Below the pieces are notes generated by a model. It was given only the letters and a program-made list of their open reading frames with translations, was not told the DNA's origin and made no database searches. DNA of 64,000 bases from Diplocarpon mali (Eukaryota > Ascomycota > Leotiomycetes > Helotiales > Drepanopezizaceae): NCBI GenBank assembly GCA_024741835.1, contig JAENRP010000124.1, positions 1-64,000 of the forward strand, read 5' to 3'. The translations under genes and the position numbers were made by a program. How positions within the stretch are numbered: position 1 is the stretch's first letter; every line of letters starts with the position of its first letter. This document shows positions 45,091 to 55,076 of the stretch, piece by piece.

Positions 45091-46878
45091 ATGCATTCAA
45101 TATCTTTGCGAGCATGGCCAGTATGGCTGGGAGTATGGAAAGTCATGGCCACTCCCCCAGAAATCGACCAGGATTCTGAGTACGCGCATGCGTGTCCGGA
45201 TTACAAGAAATATTCCGCCTTTCCTCAGTGCGTGCTCCGGCTTCCATCAGCTAATATACAAGCTAATATCTTGAAGCCGGCCTTTCTCAGAGGGGCCGTT
45301 AGGCCTGCCTTTCCAAAGGCCCTCGATATATTGCCGAACCTTCACATCACCGCTGGTCGAAAAGGTGATTGAGGATGTAACGGCGAGGATGGTAGACAAA
45401 GACCTGGCCCGGCTATTCGAGAACGCCTTCCCCAATACCCTGGATACGACCGTACGGTGGCATGTCGACGGGAAAACCAAGCACACGGAGTTGAAGCGAA
45501 GCTCCAGAGAATCGTGGAAATGGGATGGGCCGCAGTCATTCGTAGTGACGGGGGACATCAACGCGGAGTGGCTACGGGACTCGACGAACCAGTTGCTGCA
45601 ATACCAACCTTTGGCGATGAAGGACGAGAAGATCTTCACTCTTATACTAGGAGCGATTAACACCCAGGCAGAGTATGTCATCGAGTCACCGTATTGCAAT
45701 GCGTTCCAACCTCCTCCGGCGTCACAGCTATCAGCTTCACAGAACGGACAAGATGATGTGGTGCATCCGGCATACGAGCCTTCCTTCGTGTTCGAATGCA
45801 AGTACGAGCTGGATTCCCTAGGACATTTTCTTGCCCTTGGAAATACGTTTTATAACAATACCAAATCCCTAGCTTTCCTTACCCCGCGGTGGTACAAAGC
45901 ATTGGATACATTACTTGAAGTCCTGGACCAGCAATCACAATCTACCTTTGATTCTGAGACATCTCGATACGAGCGCAATGCCTATACTTTCAGTCGAAGA
46001 ACCGACCAAGGCACTGAAACCCTGCCCCTTTCTGGGGTTGGCAACCCTTTGAATTACGGTACAGGCCTAATACGCAGCGCATTCCGGCCCAGCGATGATT
46101 CGACGATTCTGGGCTTTTTAATACCAGCCAACGCTCAAATGGCCATCGAGCTGAAGAAGACATCCGAGATCCTCGCAACGGCCAAGAACACGGGCCTGTC
46201 TCAAATACTAGCAAAGCGGGCCCAGAGCATCAATGATGGCATCTGGGCTCATGGCGTAGTAAACCACAATAAATTCGGCCGCGTCTTCGCCTACGAAGTC
46301 GACGGTTACGGCTCCCATATCTTAATGGACGACGCAAACGTGCCCTCTCTTCTCGCTCTGCCTATCCTGGGCTTTGTCGCAGCCGACGACCCCGTCTACC
46401 GGAACACGCGCAAGATGCTGCTGAACAAAGCCAGCAATCCGTACTATCTGGAAGGCACCGCTTTTCGCGGGATAGGGGGCCCGCATGTCGGGCTCCAGCA
46501 TGCATGGCCGATGAGTCTGCTTATGCAGGCCATGACTTCGGATAATGATACCGAGATTTCCGAATGTGTGGACATGGTGTTGCAGGCTAGCGCGTTGGGG
46601 CTGGTGCATGAGAGTATCAACGTAAATCGGATTTCGGATTACACCAGTATGTTTTCCACCCCTTTCCCATGGTCTTGCTCATAATATGGACACGGATGCT
46701 GACTTTGGGCCAGGGAGTTGGTTTGCATGTAAGTTCATGACTCCGGAAGCTATTGTCCATCTTGCTAATTTATTCAGGGGCAAATAGCGTCTTCGCGCAG
46801 ACCATCCTTGATCTAGCAAAGCGAAAACCTCACCTGATATTCGGAGAGGGATCCGAGCCGTATACAGTAGGAGAATAA
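45091..46878 (+). CDS. glycoside hydrolase family 125 (exo-alpha-1,6-mannosidase type)
   Basis: Exons 45091-45227, 45277-46646, 46714-46728 and 46778-46878 join in phase to 540 residues. Family pattern in order: CPDYKKYS near the start, GLPFQRPS, EDVTARMVDKDLARLFENAFPNTLDTT, the core GDINAEWLRDSTNQLLQYQ with its acidic residues, PSFVFECKYELDS, GTGLIRSAFRPSDD, and EGTAFRGIGGPHVG plus HAWPMSLLMQA. Relatives include Mug157-type fungal proteins, which remove alpha-1,6-linked mannose. The start is uncertain: 45091 gives a weakly hydrophobic leader, 45145 (MATPPEID) is the alternative. Exon 3 is only 15 bp (R-S-W-F-A), but it is needed to keep frame and conserved sequence. Confidence 0.9.
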
Positions 46879-47064
46879 TATGTTTAGAACAACCAACGGT
46901 GTGGGAGTATGGCTGGCATGTTTTTGGTTAGAATTGGTTCAAGGTATCTGTATCAATTGTATTTAGGTCTCATAGCCGTTCATATATGACATGTGATATG
47001 AAGCAGTAATGCTGAACGCCGTTCACCATAATTAATTATGGCAGGAAAGGAAGCCGCATGGTCT

Positions 47065-48702
47065 TCATTTCTTTCCAAAGAATGACATGATGTTGCCCTG
47101 GCCAGCCTTCGCAGCTGGCTTCTTTACTTTCGTCGTACTTGAAGCTTGCATCTTTGGCTTCGGCTTCTCAACTGGCTCGTCTTCAGAGAAAGACTCCCAG
47201 ACCGGCTCTTCCTTCGTGACTATTCCTCATCAGTGAATCGCCCCCGAAAGCGAGGGAGCAGCAACTTACCGAGATACCCCTCATCATCCTTAACAGTCTT
47301 CTTCTTCATCACGCGCCTCCTACCCCTACGTCTAGCATCACTGACAGTAACACTCGGCATTTCCTCCTTCGATTCCACGCTCTCACTCTCCTCCTCCCTT
47401 TTCTTCTCTTTCTCCACGACCTCTTCGCTCTTCTGCCTCTTAGCCTTTGGCTCCACGATCTCCTCACTATCATCCTCCATCATCTTCTTTAGCGCCGCCT
47501 CCCTCTCCTTCCTACTCTTGCGATCACTCTCCACAGTCTTCTTGCTAGGCGCTGGCGCCGCAACATACGTATCCTCCTCATCGTCGTCATCCTCCGTATC
47601 TCTCATTGGCGAATCCTCTGCTGCACTCAGCGCGGGGGAGTCCACGGCTGAGCTGTCTGTCCCTTCGCGCTTCGGCTTCGAATTCGCTTTCGTGAAAGAT
47701 TTGAATATGCTGGAGTTGTCTCGTTTCAAGTTCTGGGGGTTTTGTGTGGATTCTTTGGATGAGGAAGCTGCCTGCTTGGCCTTGTCTTTGCTTTTCGTCT
47801 CTTTGCCTTTCGCGAAGAAGTCTTTTGCGGCTGTTGAAAGCTGCGAGTTCTTACTTTCTTGCCTGGATGGTTTCGCATCCTCTTTGGGCTCGGGTATCTT
47901 GGGTTTTGGGGGCTGGGTCTTGATTGGCGCGGGGGCTTCTGCTATTGGGGGTGGGCGACGAGTTGGTCGTCTTTTAACATTTGGATTCAGGATAGTGCCA
48001 TACTTGGGTGCGGATTCGAGGGCATCTTCGTTAAGGCAGAGGACTTGGATTTCTCGGGTTATGTCTGATAGTATTTGTAAATCCTGTGAAAGTGTCAGGA
48101 ATGCTATACGAGTTTTTATGGGAGTCTCACCTTCAAAGGATGAGGCCCGATACTGTAAACATGTATCGATGATATCCGCTCATATTGTGACTGTACCTCT
48201 ACAGTAGATGTTCAGTAATTTCATGGGACAGAGGAGGGTGATTTGACCTTCCAATTGTTCCTCCTTGACTAGAGTGATGCTCAGCACGCCGCTCTCTCCG
48301 CTAGCACTGTCTGGATGAGGCATTGAGCTACTCATGAATGGACTGCTCTGCATATAGTCATCCTCTCCATCCTTCTGCGGCGCGCCGTTTGTGACAAATG
48401 GATCTTCCTTTCGTTTCGTACCACTAATAAGGTAGGTTGCGTGAATTGTGCCTGGTTTCTTCGCATTTTGATTTCGGTGGAATTCAAATAGCATTCTGGC
48501 TTCCATTAGCATCGATGTCCGCTGTCAATACTCAACTACTCACTCCTTTGCAGTATTGACGTGGACCTTCAGGGTGCGACTAAGAAGCCGGTAGGTAACC
48601 TGGTGATTGAATTGGCCATTATCCCAATTGCTCTCGGATATTTCATACCACTTTGTCTTCCGTCAGGATACTCGTAGCTAGATACGTCTTATAGTCCGTC
48701 AT
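47065..48702 (-). CDS. POL32: DNA polymerase delta subunit 3 (Pol32/Cdc27)
   Basis: Exons, high to low: 48702-48649, 48599-48544, 48495-48248, 48198-48131, 48083-47270, 47219-47065; 464 residues. The N-terminal part (MTDYKTYLATSIL, YRLLSRTLKVHVNTAKEML, HVYSIGPHPLKDLQIL) binds the B-subunit of the polymerase. The middle is long, charged and disordered (Lys/Glu/Ser-rich). The extreme C-terminus QGNIMSFFGKK is a PCNA-interacting (PIP) box. Pol32 is a polymerase delta accessory subunit needed for processivity, damage bypass and break-induced replication (family knowledge). All six exons were set by frame continuity; five introns are 47-50 bp. It shares its promoter with RAD18. Confidence 0.92.
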
Positions 48703-48895
48703 GGTTTTGCGACTATCGTCCGAAGTTGTAGTCTTGGGCGATGTTTTCTTAGACTTCGGTTCGACGCGCTTTAGAGACGCGACCACTTTACGCGGGGTCG
48801 GGCTACATGCAAGCCGACATCACCTCATAATGCAAGAATTCGTCGCTATACTTCGCTAGAGACGGAACAAGATAATCGCGACTCGCGAAAATACC
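48703..48895. promoter_or_regulatory. shared divergent POL32/RAD18 promoter with three ACGCG cores
   Basis: Only 193 bp separate the two start codons. ACGCG, the core of the MluI cell-cycle box read by MBF-type factors in fungi, occurs at 48764, 48777 and 48790, exactly 13 bp apart. A further TCGCGA and CGCGAAA (SCB-like) lie at about 48876-48890, close to the RAD18 start. Sites are seen directly; binding is inferred. Confidence 0.6.
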
Positions 48896-50244
48896 ATGAA
48901 TAAGAACAAGGACGATGAGCTGGAAGATTCGACGGACTGGCTCGAGACGCCCCTCAGATCCCTCGCCGCCGTTGATTCAGCCTTGCGCTGCCAGGTCTGC
49001 AAAGACTTCTACCAAACGCCGATGATCACATCCTGCTCGCACACCTTCTGCTCGCTCTGTATACGGCGCTGTCTCAGCAACGATGGGCAATGTCCCGCTT
49101 GCCGGACGAAAGACCAGGAGCTCAAACTACGGCATAATGCGGCGATGGAGGATCTAGTGGAAGCGTTTAGGAAGGGGAGGCCAGATGTGCTAGAGTTTGC
49201 TAGGAGACCTGATACCGTGGGGAAGGGGTTTTCGCCGAAGAGGAGGAGGGAGGTTTTGGATTCGGGGGATGAAGAAGAGGTGCCGAAGAAGAGGACAAGG
49301 ACTTCAGGGAGGGCTGCTGGGAGGAAGGCGCCGACTCGAAGCCAGGCAGCGATTCAAGATACGGAAGAGGATGACGAAGATTATGTTCCAGGTATGGGCG
49401 GGTTGGAGCAGCCCTCTCTGTGTATTTTTTCTGACATCTCACAGAAAATGGCTTCGTGTTATGCCCGATTTGCCAAAAAGAAGTCAAGGAGAGCATTATC
49501 AATGCCCATATCGACCGCGGATGCATGGATGAGCCTCGAGTAAGGAGACCAATATCGGGCGGTACATCGAGGAGGGGCTCCGTTCAGAATCCCTTCAGCG
49601 CTCCGGACGCAGCCCCCAAACGTCCGGAACGACTACCTCAGATCAACTTCTCCATGATGAAAGAAGCAACGTTACGGAAGAAGTTAAACGATGCCGGCAT
49701 CAGCGCCGCAGGAAACAAGCCCCTAATGGAGAAGCGATATACGGAGTGGATCACGCTATGGAATGCGAACTGCGATGCCACGAAACCGAGAGAGAAGAGC
49801 GAGTTAAAGCGAGATTTGGTGACTTGGGAAAAGACGCAGGGAGCAAAAGCGCAGGCCTCGAATTACACACAGAGCTCGGGGGCGCAAATTAAAGATAAGG
49901 AGTTTGATGGGAAGGCGTACTCGAGTGCTAATAGGGACTCGTTTCAAGATCTGATACTAAAGGCTCGGAAGAAGGTATTGAAGACTTCCTCGCCCGAGGT
50001 ATCAGAACATGGGGAGGGAGCGCCTGGGATTTCCACGTCGCCCAGAGGTAACGATGTAGGGGAAAACGAGGAGGCACCAACTATCAAGTCGAGTGGATCA
50101 CAGCGAAGACTTTTGGAAGAAGATGTTCAAGCAATGAGCTCGTCTCAAAAGCTATCATCACAGTACGCGAGTGCTCTGCCGATGCTTGACAAAAATCCCG
50201 GTATCGCATCAGATACCCATACATTTAGACCAGTACAACCCTAG
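48896..50244 (+). CDS. RAD18: postreplication repair E3 ubiquitin ligase Rad18
   Basis: Exons 48896-49391 and 49445-50244 give 431 residues. A C3HC4 RING (residues 32-69: CQVCKDFYQ, SCSHTFCSLCIRRC, CPACR) is followed by a basic/acidic linker, a UBZ4-type zinc finger (LCPICQ, then HIDRGC, about 172-191) and a SAP-like DNA-binding segment (SMMKEATLRKKLNDAGIS, about 230-270). Rad18 with Rad6 mono-ubiquitinates PCNA to start damage tolerance (family knowledge). The intron (49392-49444) interrupts just before the zinc finger. The C-terminal part is Ser-rich and disordered. Its stop lies 91 bp from the CHM7 stop, so the two genes converge. Confidence 0.95.
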
Positions 50245-50335
50245 CGTGCTATTCACAGGCTATCAAATAAAAATCTCTCAAACACCAACTCCTGCTGTAA
50301 CGCGTGATGTACATAAAACTCATGAATGTCGTGAT

Positions 50336-51862
50336 CTACGGATGCTCCGCCTCGGGTTCCAAAGATACCCGCTTGACCAGACCGACGATCTCCTTTTCTT
50401 GCTTTGCACTTTCTGTTTCTCTCTTCGCAGCTGCTTCCATAGCCAGCTTCTCTTCTTCTGCCAAAGCACCCAACCGCTTCTTCGTTTCCTCAGCAGCTTT
50501 CATTTCCCTTTCTTCTCTCTCCAGCCTCCCCTTAGTCTCGACCTTCTCCTGCTCCTCTCTCTCCATCGCCTCCAACTCACCATCCACCTCCTCATCCACT
50601 ACCGCATTACCCTGCCCAACTTCCGCAACAACATTTCCAACCTCATCCACTAGCGCCATTTGTTCCCTCAGCCGCTCGACCACATCATCCACCTTCTCAA
50701 CGCCTCCAGCCTCCTTATTTAGACCCGTCAATACCTGCGCGCTGGCTTCCATCACACCCACTAACTCGATTTGGGACGCGGCTTGCTCGATCGAGGAAAA
50801 GACCTCCTCCAGTTGCGCTAATGTACCGTACCGTTTCGTGAGAGTCGTTTCGGCGAGCTTTTTGGATCGGAGGGCGGCGAGGGCGGAGACTCTATTCTTT
50901 TTTACCACTGCTTCTTTGGCCGTGGCATTGAGCTCATCGATCTTGGTGGTCAGAACTGCCGTCTGTGTTTCTAGGTCTTTAATCAGAGACTTGAGCGATG
51001 CAATCGTCGTATCCTGCTCCGTAATTGCAGTAGCTGTTTTCGAGTTCGGAGCTTTCAGCTTAACTGTTGTGGCATCATATGCCAGCACGCCCTCCTCCCT
51101 CTCCAAAAACCTTAATAAGACCTCCATGTCAATATCCGAGAGCTTACTTCCAGACCCCTCGATGCTTCCATAGGTCTCTCGAAACGCCTCTCTAGAGAAG
51201 ATACGATCAACTCTCCCCCTCACGTCCTCAATCCGCTTCTTAATACTCTTCCCCACCCCTTCCAAGTTCTCCATGACAACCAACCTCCCATCTCTAATCC
51301 TCTCCCCTCCGATCACAAATCCCAGCCCTACTTGCCGCAATCCCCAGCCCAGAACGTCTCCCACGCTCGGGACGCTCGCCCCAAGACTAAAGCCCCAGCC
51401 GCGCTTATACACGCTGTGCTCACTGCTTATGAACTCATTGTAGTCGATCCACTGCTTGCTCTTGAGAGCCTCCTGTATCACGGCGCCAAGGGCAGAGGGA
51501 CGACCATATTCTCTTGTTTCAAGGGCCGTGAGCAGCGAGGAAGAGATGGTAATAGTAAGGTGTGAGGGGTTAGGAGATGGGGAGGGACAAGCCCCCGACA
51601 GAGCGGCGTGCGAGAGTCCGTTAAGCCAGGCGGTGTTGTTGGCTTGGTAGCCGTCTGGATTGATCGTACGGGTTTTGGCAAAGTCGGAATAGAGGTCTTC
51701 GAGGCGAGTTCTTGGGGACGGCTTAGTTATACGATAGTAAGATACAGGGCAACGCTCTGGATGAACATACATTGATTGTATGGTTGGATTGGAGATCGAG
51801 GAGACAACCTACTTGCGGAATTGAGGCTCTTTACTTAGCAAAAAGTTCAGAAGCTCACTCAT
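50336..51862 (-). CDS. CHM7: ESCRT-III-like protein Chm7 (CHMP7 family)
   Basis: Exons 51862-51813 and 51710-50336 give 474 residues. The start MSELLNFLLSKEPQFRK and the following LYSDFAKTRTINPDGYQANNTAWLNGL are typical for the family. Then come an N-terminal winged-helix-like half with GWGFSLGASVPSVGDVLGWGL, and a C-terminal SNF7-like coiled-coil half (LIKDLETQTAVLTTKIDELNA, ALRSKKLAE) with a long Glu-rich tail. Chm7 acts with Heh1/Heh2 in surveillance and sealing of the nuclear envelope (family knowledge). The 102-bp intron ends at a CCAAG acceptor; the start is fixed by the short conserved first exon. Confidence 0.87.
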
Positions 51863-52256
51863 CGTGAGTGATCTGGCATTTGTGACCACTCCTAAGGTTT
51901 TGGAAAAGAGCGATTATGAGGTTGAGACGGCGGTTGTTTTCTTTGTTGATGTACTGCGCGGCTGCCTCGATAAGCGGGATAACGGGCCCGCGCACGTGAC
52001 ATTATTATGCACAGTCTTGTGCACGGGTAAGTCTGTGATACACACAGGTTTTATGCACGATAAATCTAGGCAAATTCTCGGTTGATACCAATCGGGTACG
52101 TATTTGTCTCTGTGCTTGTCGCCAGAGACGAAGATAAATCCAAGCGTCCTGTATATGTATATACACGTGCATATTTATCTCCCAATCTGAACACCTCGAC
52201 GCCGTCCCAGCCCGCTTACAAGTGCAGGGCATGTGCGTCTTTTAAACAGTAGAATA
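51863..52256. other. intergenic between CHM7 and TRS85, no gene
   Basis: Carries the CHM7 promoter and the 3' flank of TRS85. A TATGTATATACACGTGCATATTTA run at about 52148-52172 has an ACACGTG-like E-box core. Confidence 0.4.
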
Positions 52257-54593
52257 TTACACAAACTGGTCGGGCTTTGGGGCTTCGTCGTTGTCCCCCA
52301 GCAGAGTACTGTGCAAAGGTGCAGATTCGAGACCAGCCAGAGGTGGCACTGCGCCCAATAGACTCCTTCTATGGGGCCGTGAGGTGAGAGTCTCGCTCTC
52401 TACATCTATCGTAGTATCGGTAAGGTCATCTATGCCTCCAGGCCCTTCGATGGCTGACTCCGGATAAATCGCTAGTTTTACTTCTCTCTGCAAGGACTGT
52501 ATGAACTCCGTCGCTCCTACGAACCTTGCGAGATTGTCTTTATCACCCATGATTGAGTATTTTGCAGTGGCTTCGTCTAGGCATTGTTTTGATTGATGGG
52601 GTTTGCCGAGAGTCAGCCATGCGTCCGCGGCTCGGATGCTCCAAAATGCGGATTTCCTCGTTCTGGCACCCCACATCCCCGAGCCTGTGCCTTTCTTTGA
52701 TGCGTAGCACGCTGCGACGCGCTCTTTTATCAAGGCATCGCCAACTACGCCGATGACTTTCAGCTCTAGAAGCCTCTGTCCCCATTGCGCTGCGTCCGCA
52801 GTAGCTGATCCGCCTCTAAGTCTGAGTAATTCCATAACCAATGTTACAGACCGAAGGGCACCATACGATGCTGTGCATCTGGTGTTGTAGGAATACTGAG
52901 CCGCATCTAGCCACTTGTCAATAGTTTCTGTCCTTGTCTTGATACTCATGGACTGCGCATTCATGAGGGTACTGATTGCCGCCATCTCATTTGCACCGGC
53001 GTGGTACTTCCATGCATTATCGTTATTGAAGTCCGAGCGCAACAACTCATAGGTTGACTGCGCCAACTTCCAGTCTCGGAGCATGAAGGCGTAGTCAGCT
53101 AGCTTTCGCATTATAGCTTCAGGCGTTTCGGGCTTGTAGAACCCCAGCCCAACCTCGTAATTGCCACTCGATCTACCTCCAGGAGGCCCATTCGTTGAAG
53201 CTTTCGAGACTCCTCCGAATACAGACCATTTCTTCGTGATATTGGTAAGACGTCCACTGAAGCCCCGCCGTCGCGAAGCAACCTGATCGTTCCAAGTAGC
53301 TACACATCGTTCCATCGAAGGAATGATAGATTGCGTAACCATCTCTCTAATGAAAGTTTTTATGGCTGTAGTATCTGACTCAAAGATACACAGATGTGCA
53401 TCTTCAACGTCTTCTTCACGTTCTCGTTTGCGAATCTCCGCCATTTCTTCTGAGGCTGATAGCCACTCACACCGGGGTAGCTCGACACTATCATCGTCCG
53501 TTGCTACGCACTGTGTACTCCGGAGCCTGAGTAGGTGGCAATGAAGCCCAAAATGACGCTTCATTTGCTCAAACAGAGTGATGGATTTCGTGATGTCATC
53601 TCGTTCTTCATCGTGGACCAAAACATAGTATCTCAGGTACTCGCTGTTGACCCATAGAGGTAATCTTTTTTCTCCAAAACTCGTGTCATCATACAGATTC
53701 CGTAGGGTCTCTATTGGACTGGTATTCCGGGAGCTGATTGCAATAACACAAGCCACAGGATGAGAAAATGTTTCATGAGGTGCCAGAGGAATTCCGGAAA
53801 GTAACCTTCGGAGATATAGCGTATAGAAAGGAGACGGTATATCAGGACTTCGAGGCCGCGACTCCTTGAACGACAAATAGTCCTCGGCGTCCATATTGGA
53901 GTAGTCCTCGGCGTGCGTCAAATGTCGGTCCACCAAAGTTTCAATTGATACGATATCTCCTCCAGTCCTAGCGCGCTGAGCGACAACGGGCCCTGGTGTT
54001 GGTTTGTTTCCTTTTGATAATGGATTTCTTCCATCACCACTTTTCCGAGAGCCCGCAACGCTCTCTGGGGCCTCTTGCCCATCCCCAAGTTGAACAAACC
54101 GCACTGCGAAGTCTTCGAAAGCCTTTCCCGCACCTATACTGTCCCTCACAGTGACCTTCCCTTGTACCCGCTCTCCGAATGGTCTCAATAACTCCCACAG
54201 CCCCTCATCAAATCCTTTATCCTTTACAAGCTCCTCTGTGTCCATAGATGTGTGGACCGCAATATGCGGTACGAATGCCTGCAGAATCAGATTTCGAGGG
54301 TCTTCTGGCCGGTCTGCCGAAGGGATTTGCGTACCCTCTCCTGGCGTGCCCCCAAACACAGAGCCAGACATGCGTGGAGGGGTTCCGAGACCGCTGGGAG
54401 AAACAGAACGGGACCCTGTCGGCGTGGAAGTCGATGCAAACAGCGAGGATACGGAGGCATTAGAGGCTCGGTATGGCAGAGTCGAGACTGAAGATGTTAT
54501 TGTATCTGTGGAAGCCCTGATCTTGGGCGGTCTCAGAGACGCGCGGACAGGTTCCGGGGGCTCAGAAGGCGAGGCATGATTTGGAGGTGTCAT
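52257..54593 (-). CDS. TRS85: TRAPPIII subunit Trs85 (TRAPPC8)
   Basis: An uninterrupted frame of 778 residues. The first ~75 are Ser/Pro-rich. Then come RNLILQAFVPHIAVHTSMDTEELV, VACVIAISSRNTSPIETLRNLYDD, LPLWVNSEYLRYYVLVHDE and RHFGLHCHLLRL, the usual order of the family, and helical repeats follow (DYAFMLRDWKLAQSTYELLRSDF, RKSAFWSIRAADAWLTLG). Trs85 specifies TRAPPIII, the Ypt1/Rab1 exchange factor acting in autophagy and Golgi traffic. No introns are needed. It lies head-to-head with CCA1, 483 bp between start codons. Confidence 0.9.
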   Translation of the reverse strand: MTPPNHASPSEPPEPVRASLRPPKIRASTDTITSSVSTLPYRASNASVSSLFASTSTPTGSRSVSPSGLGTPPRMSGSVFGGTPGEGTQIPSADRPEDPRNLILQAFVPHIAVHTSMDTEELVKDKGFDEGLWELLRPFGERVQGKVTVRDSIGAGKAFEDFAVRFVQLGDGQEAPESVAGSRKSGDGRNPLSKGNKPTPGPVVAQRARTGGDIVSIETLVDRHLTHAEDYSNMDAEDYLSFKESRPRSPDIPSPFYTLYLRRLLSGIPLAPHETFSHPVACVIAISSRNTSPIETLRNLYDDTSFGEKRLPLWVNSEYLRYYVLVHDEERDDITKSITLFEQMKRHFGLHCHLLRLRSTQCVATDDDSVELPRCEWLSASEEMAEIRKREREEDVEDAHLCIFESDTTAIKTFIREMVTQSIIPSMERCVATWNDQVASRRRGFSGRLTNITKKWSVFGGVSKASTNGPPGGRSSGNYEVGLGFYKPETPEAIMRKLADYAFMLRDWKLAQSTYELLRSDFNNDNAWKYHAGANEMAAISTLMNAQSMSIKTRTETIDKWLDAAQYSYNTRCTASYGALRSVTLVMELLRLRGGSATADAAQWGQRLLELKVIGVVGDALIKERVAACYASKKGTGSGMWGARTRKSAFWSIRAADAWLTLGKPHQSKQCLDEATAKYSIMGDKDNLARFVGATEFIQSLQREVKLAIYPESAIEGPGGIDDLTDTTIDVESETLTSRPHRRSLLGAVPPLAGLESAPLHSTLLGDNDEAPKPDQFV

Positions 54594-55076
54594 GAAGACC
54601 AGCGCAGTATCTATAGCCGTGGTAAGAAGTATTGGTTCTGTTTTTCAGTGGCTAGAAAGCAGCACAGCAACGTGCGCGTGAAGAGGAACCCGACGGCTTG
54701 GTGAATGTCAGCAGTGGATCTGGCTCGGACTCGTCACAGCCTGGTGTACCTGATCAGACGGAGCGCTCGTCGCAATTGAGAAAGTCGACATGAGCTTCAG
54801 GAATTAATATATCTTCTCGTACTGCGTTTCCATTCATTTATGCTGTGGTGCATCCTCAGAATATGGGGGCGCAAATTGCTGAACTGGGACATGTTTGGGA
54901 ACAGCCGAACATGCTTGGGTGTTGTCTTCTTTATCGTCAATCTTCACGTGACCTTCCATTTATGCTCATGTGGGAGTCTTTGGTGTAGAGGGAAAAATCG
55001 ATTGAAGCTGTATATTGGGACTGTACTTCTTGAATTCTCCAAGTTACTCACAAATTTATTGGTTGTCGCCGAGCTG
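54594..55076. promoter_or_regulatory. divergent intergenic region TRS85/CCA1
   Basis: The stretch between the divergent starts. The CCA1 frame is open from 54840, but the first Met followed by a targeting-like sequence is at 55077. No specific factor site was recognised. Confidence 0.4.

Noticed and set aside
47146..48207. 353-codon open frame on the plus strand
   Set aside because: It is antisense to POL32 and exists because that gene's Lys/Glu/Ser codons leave the complement open; it has no domain.
50304..51173. 289-codon open frame on the plus strand
   Set aside because: Antisense shadow of CHM7, Ser/Leu-rich and without motif.
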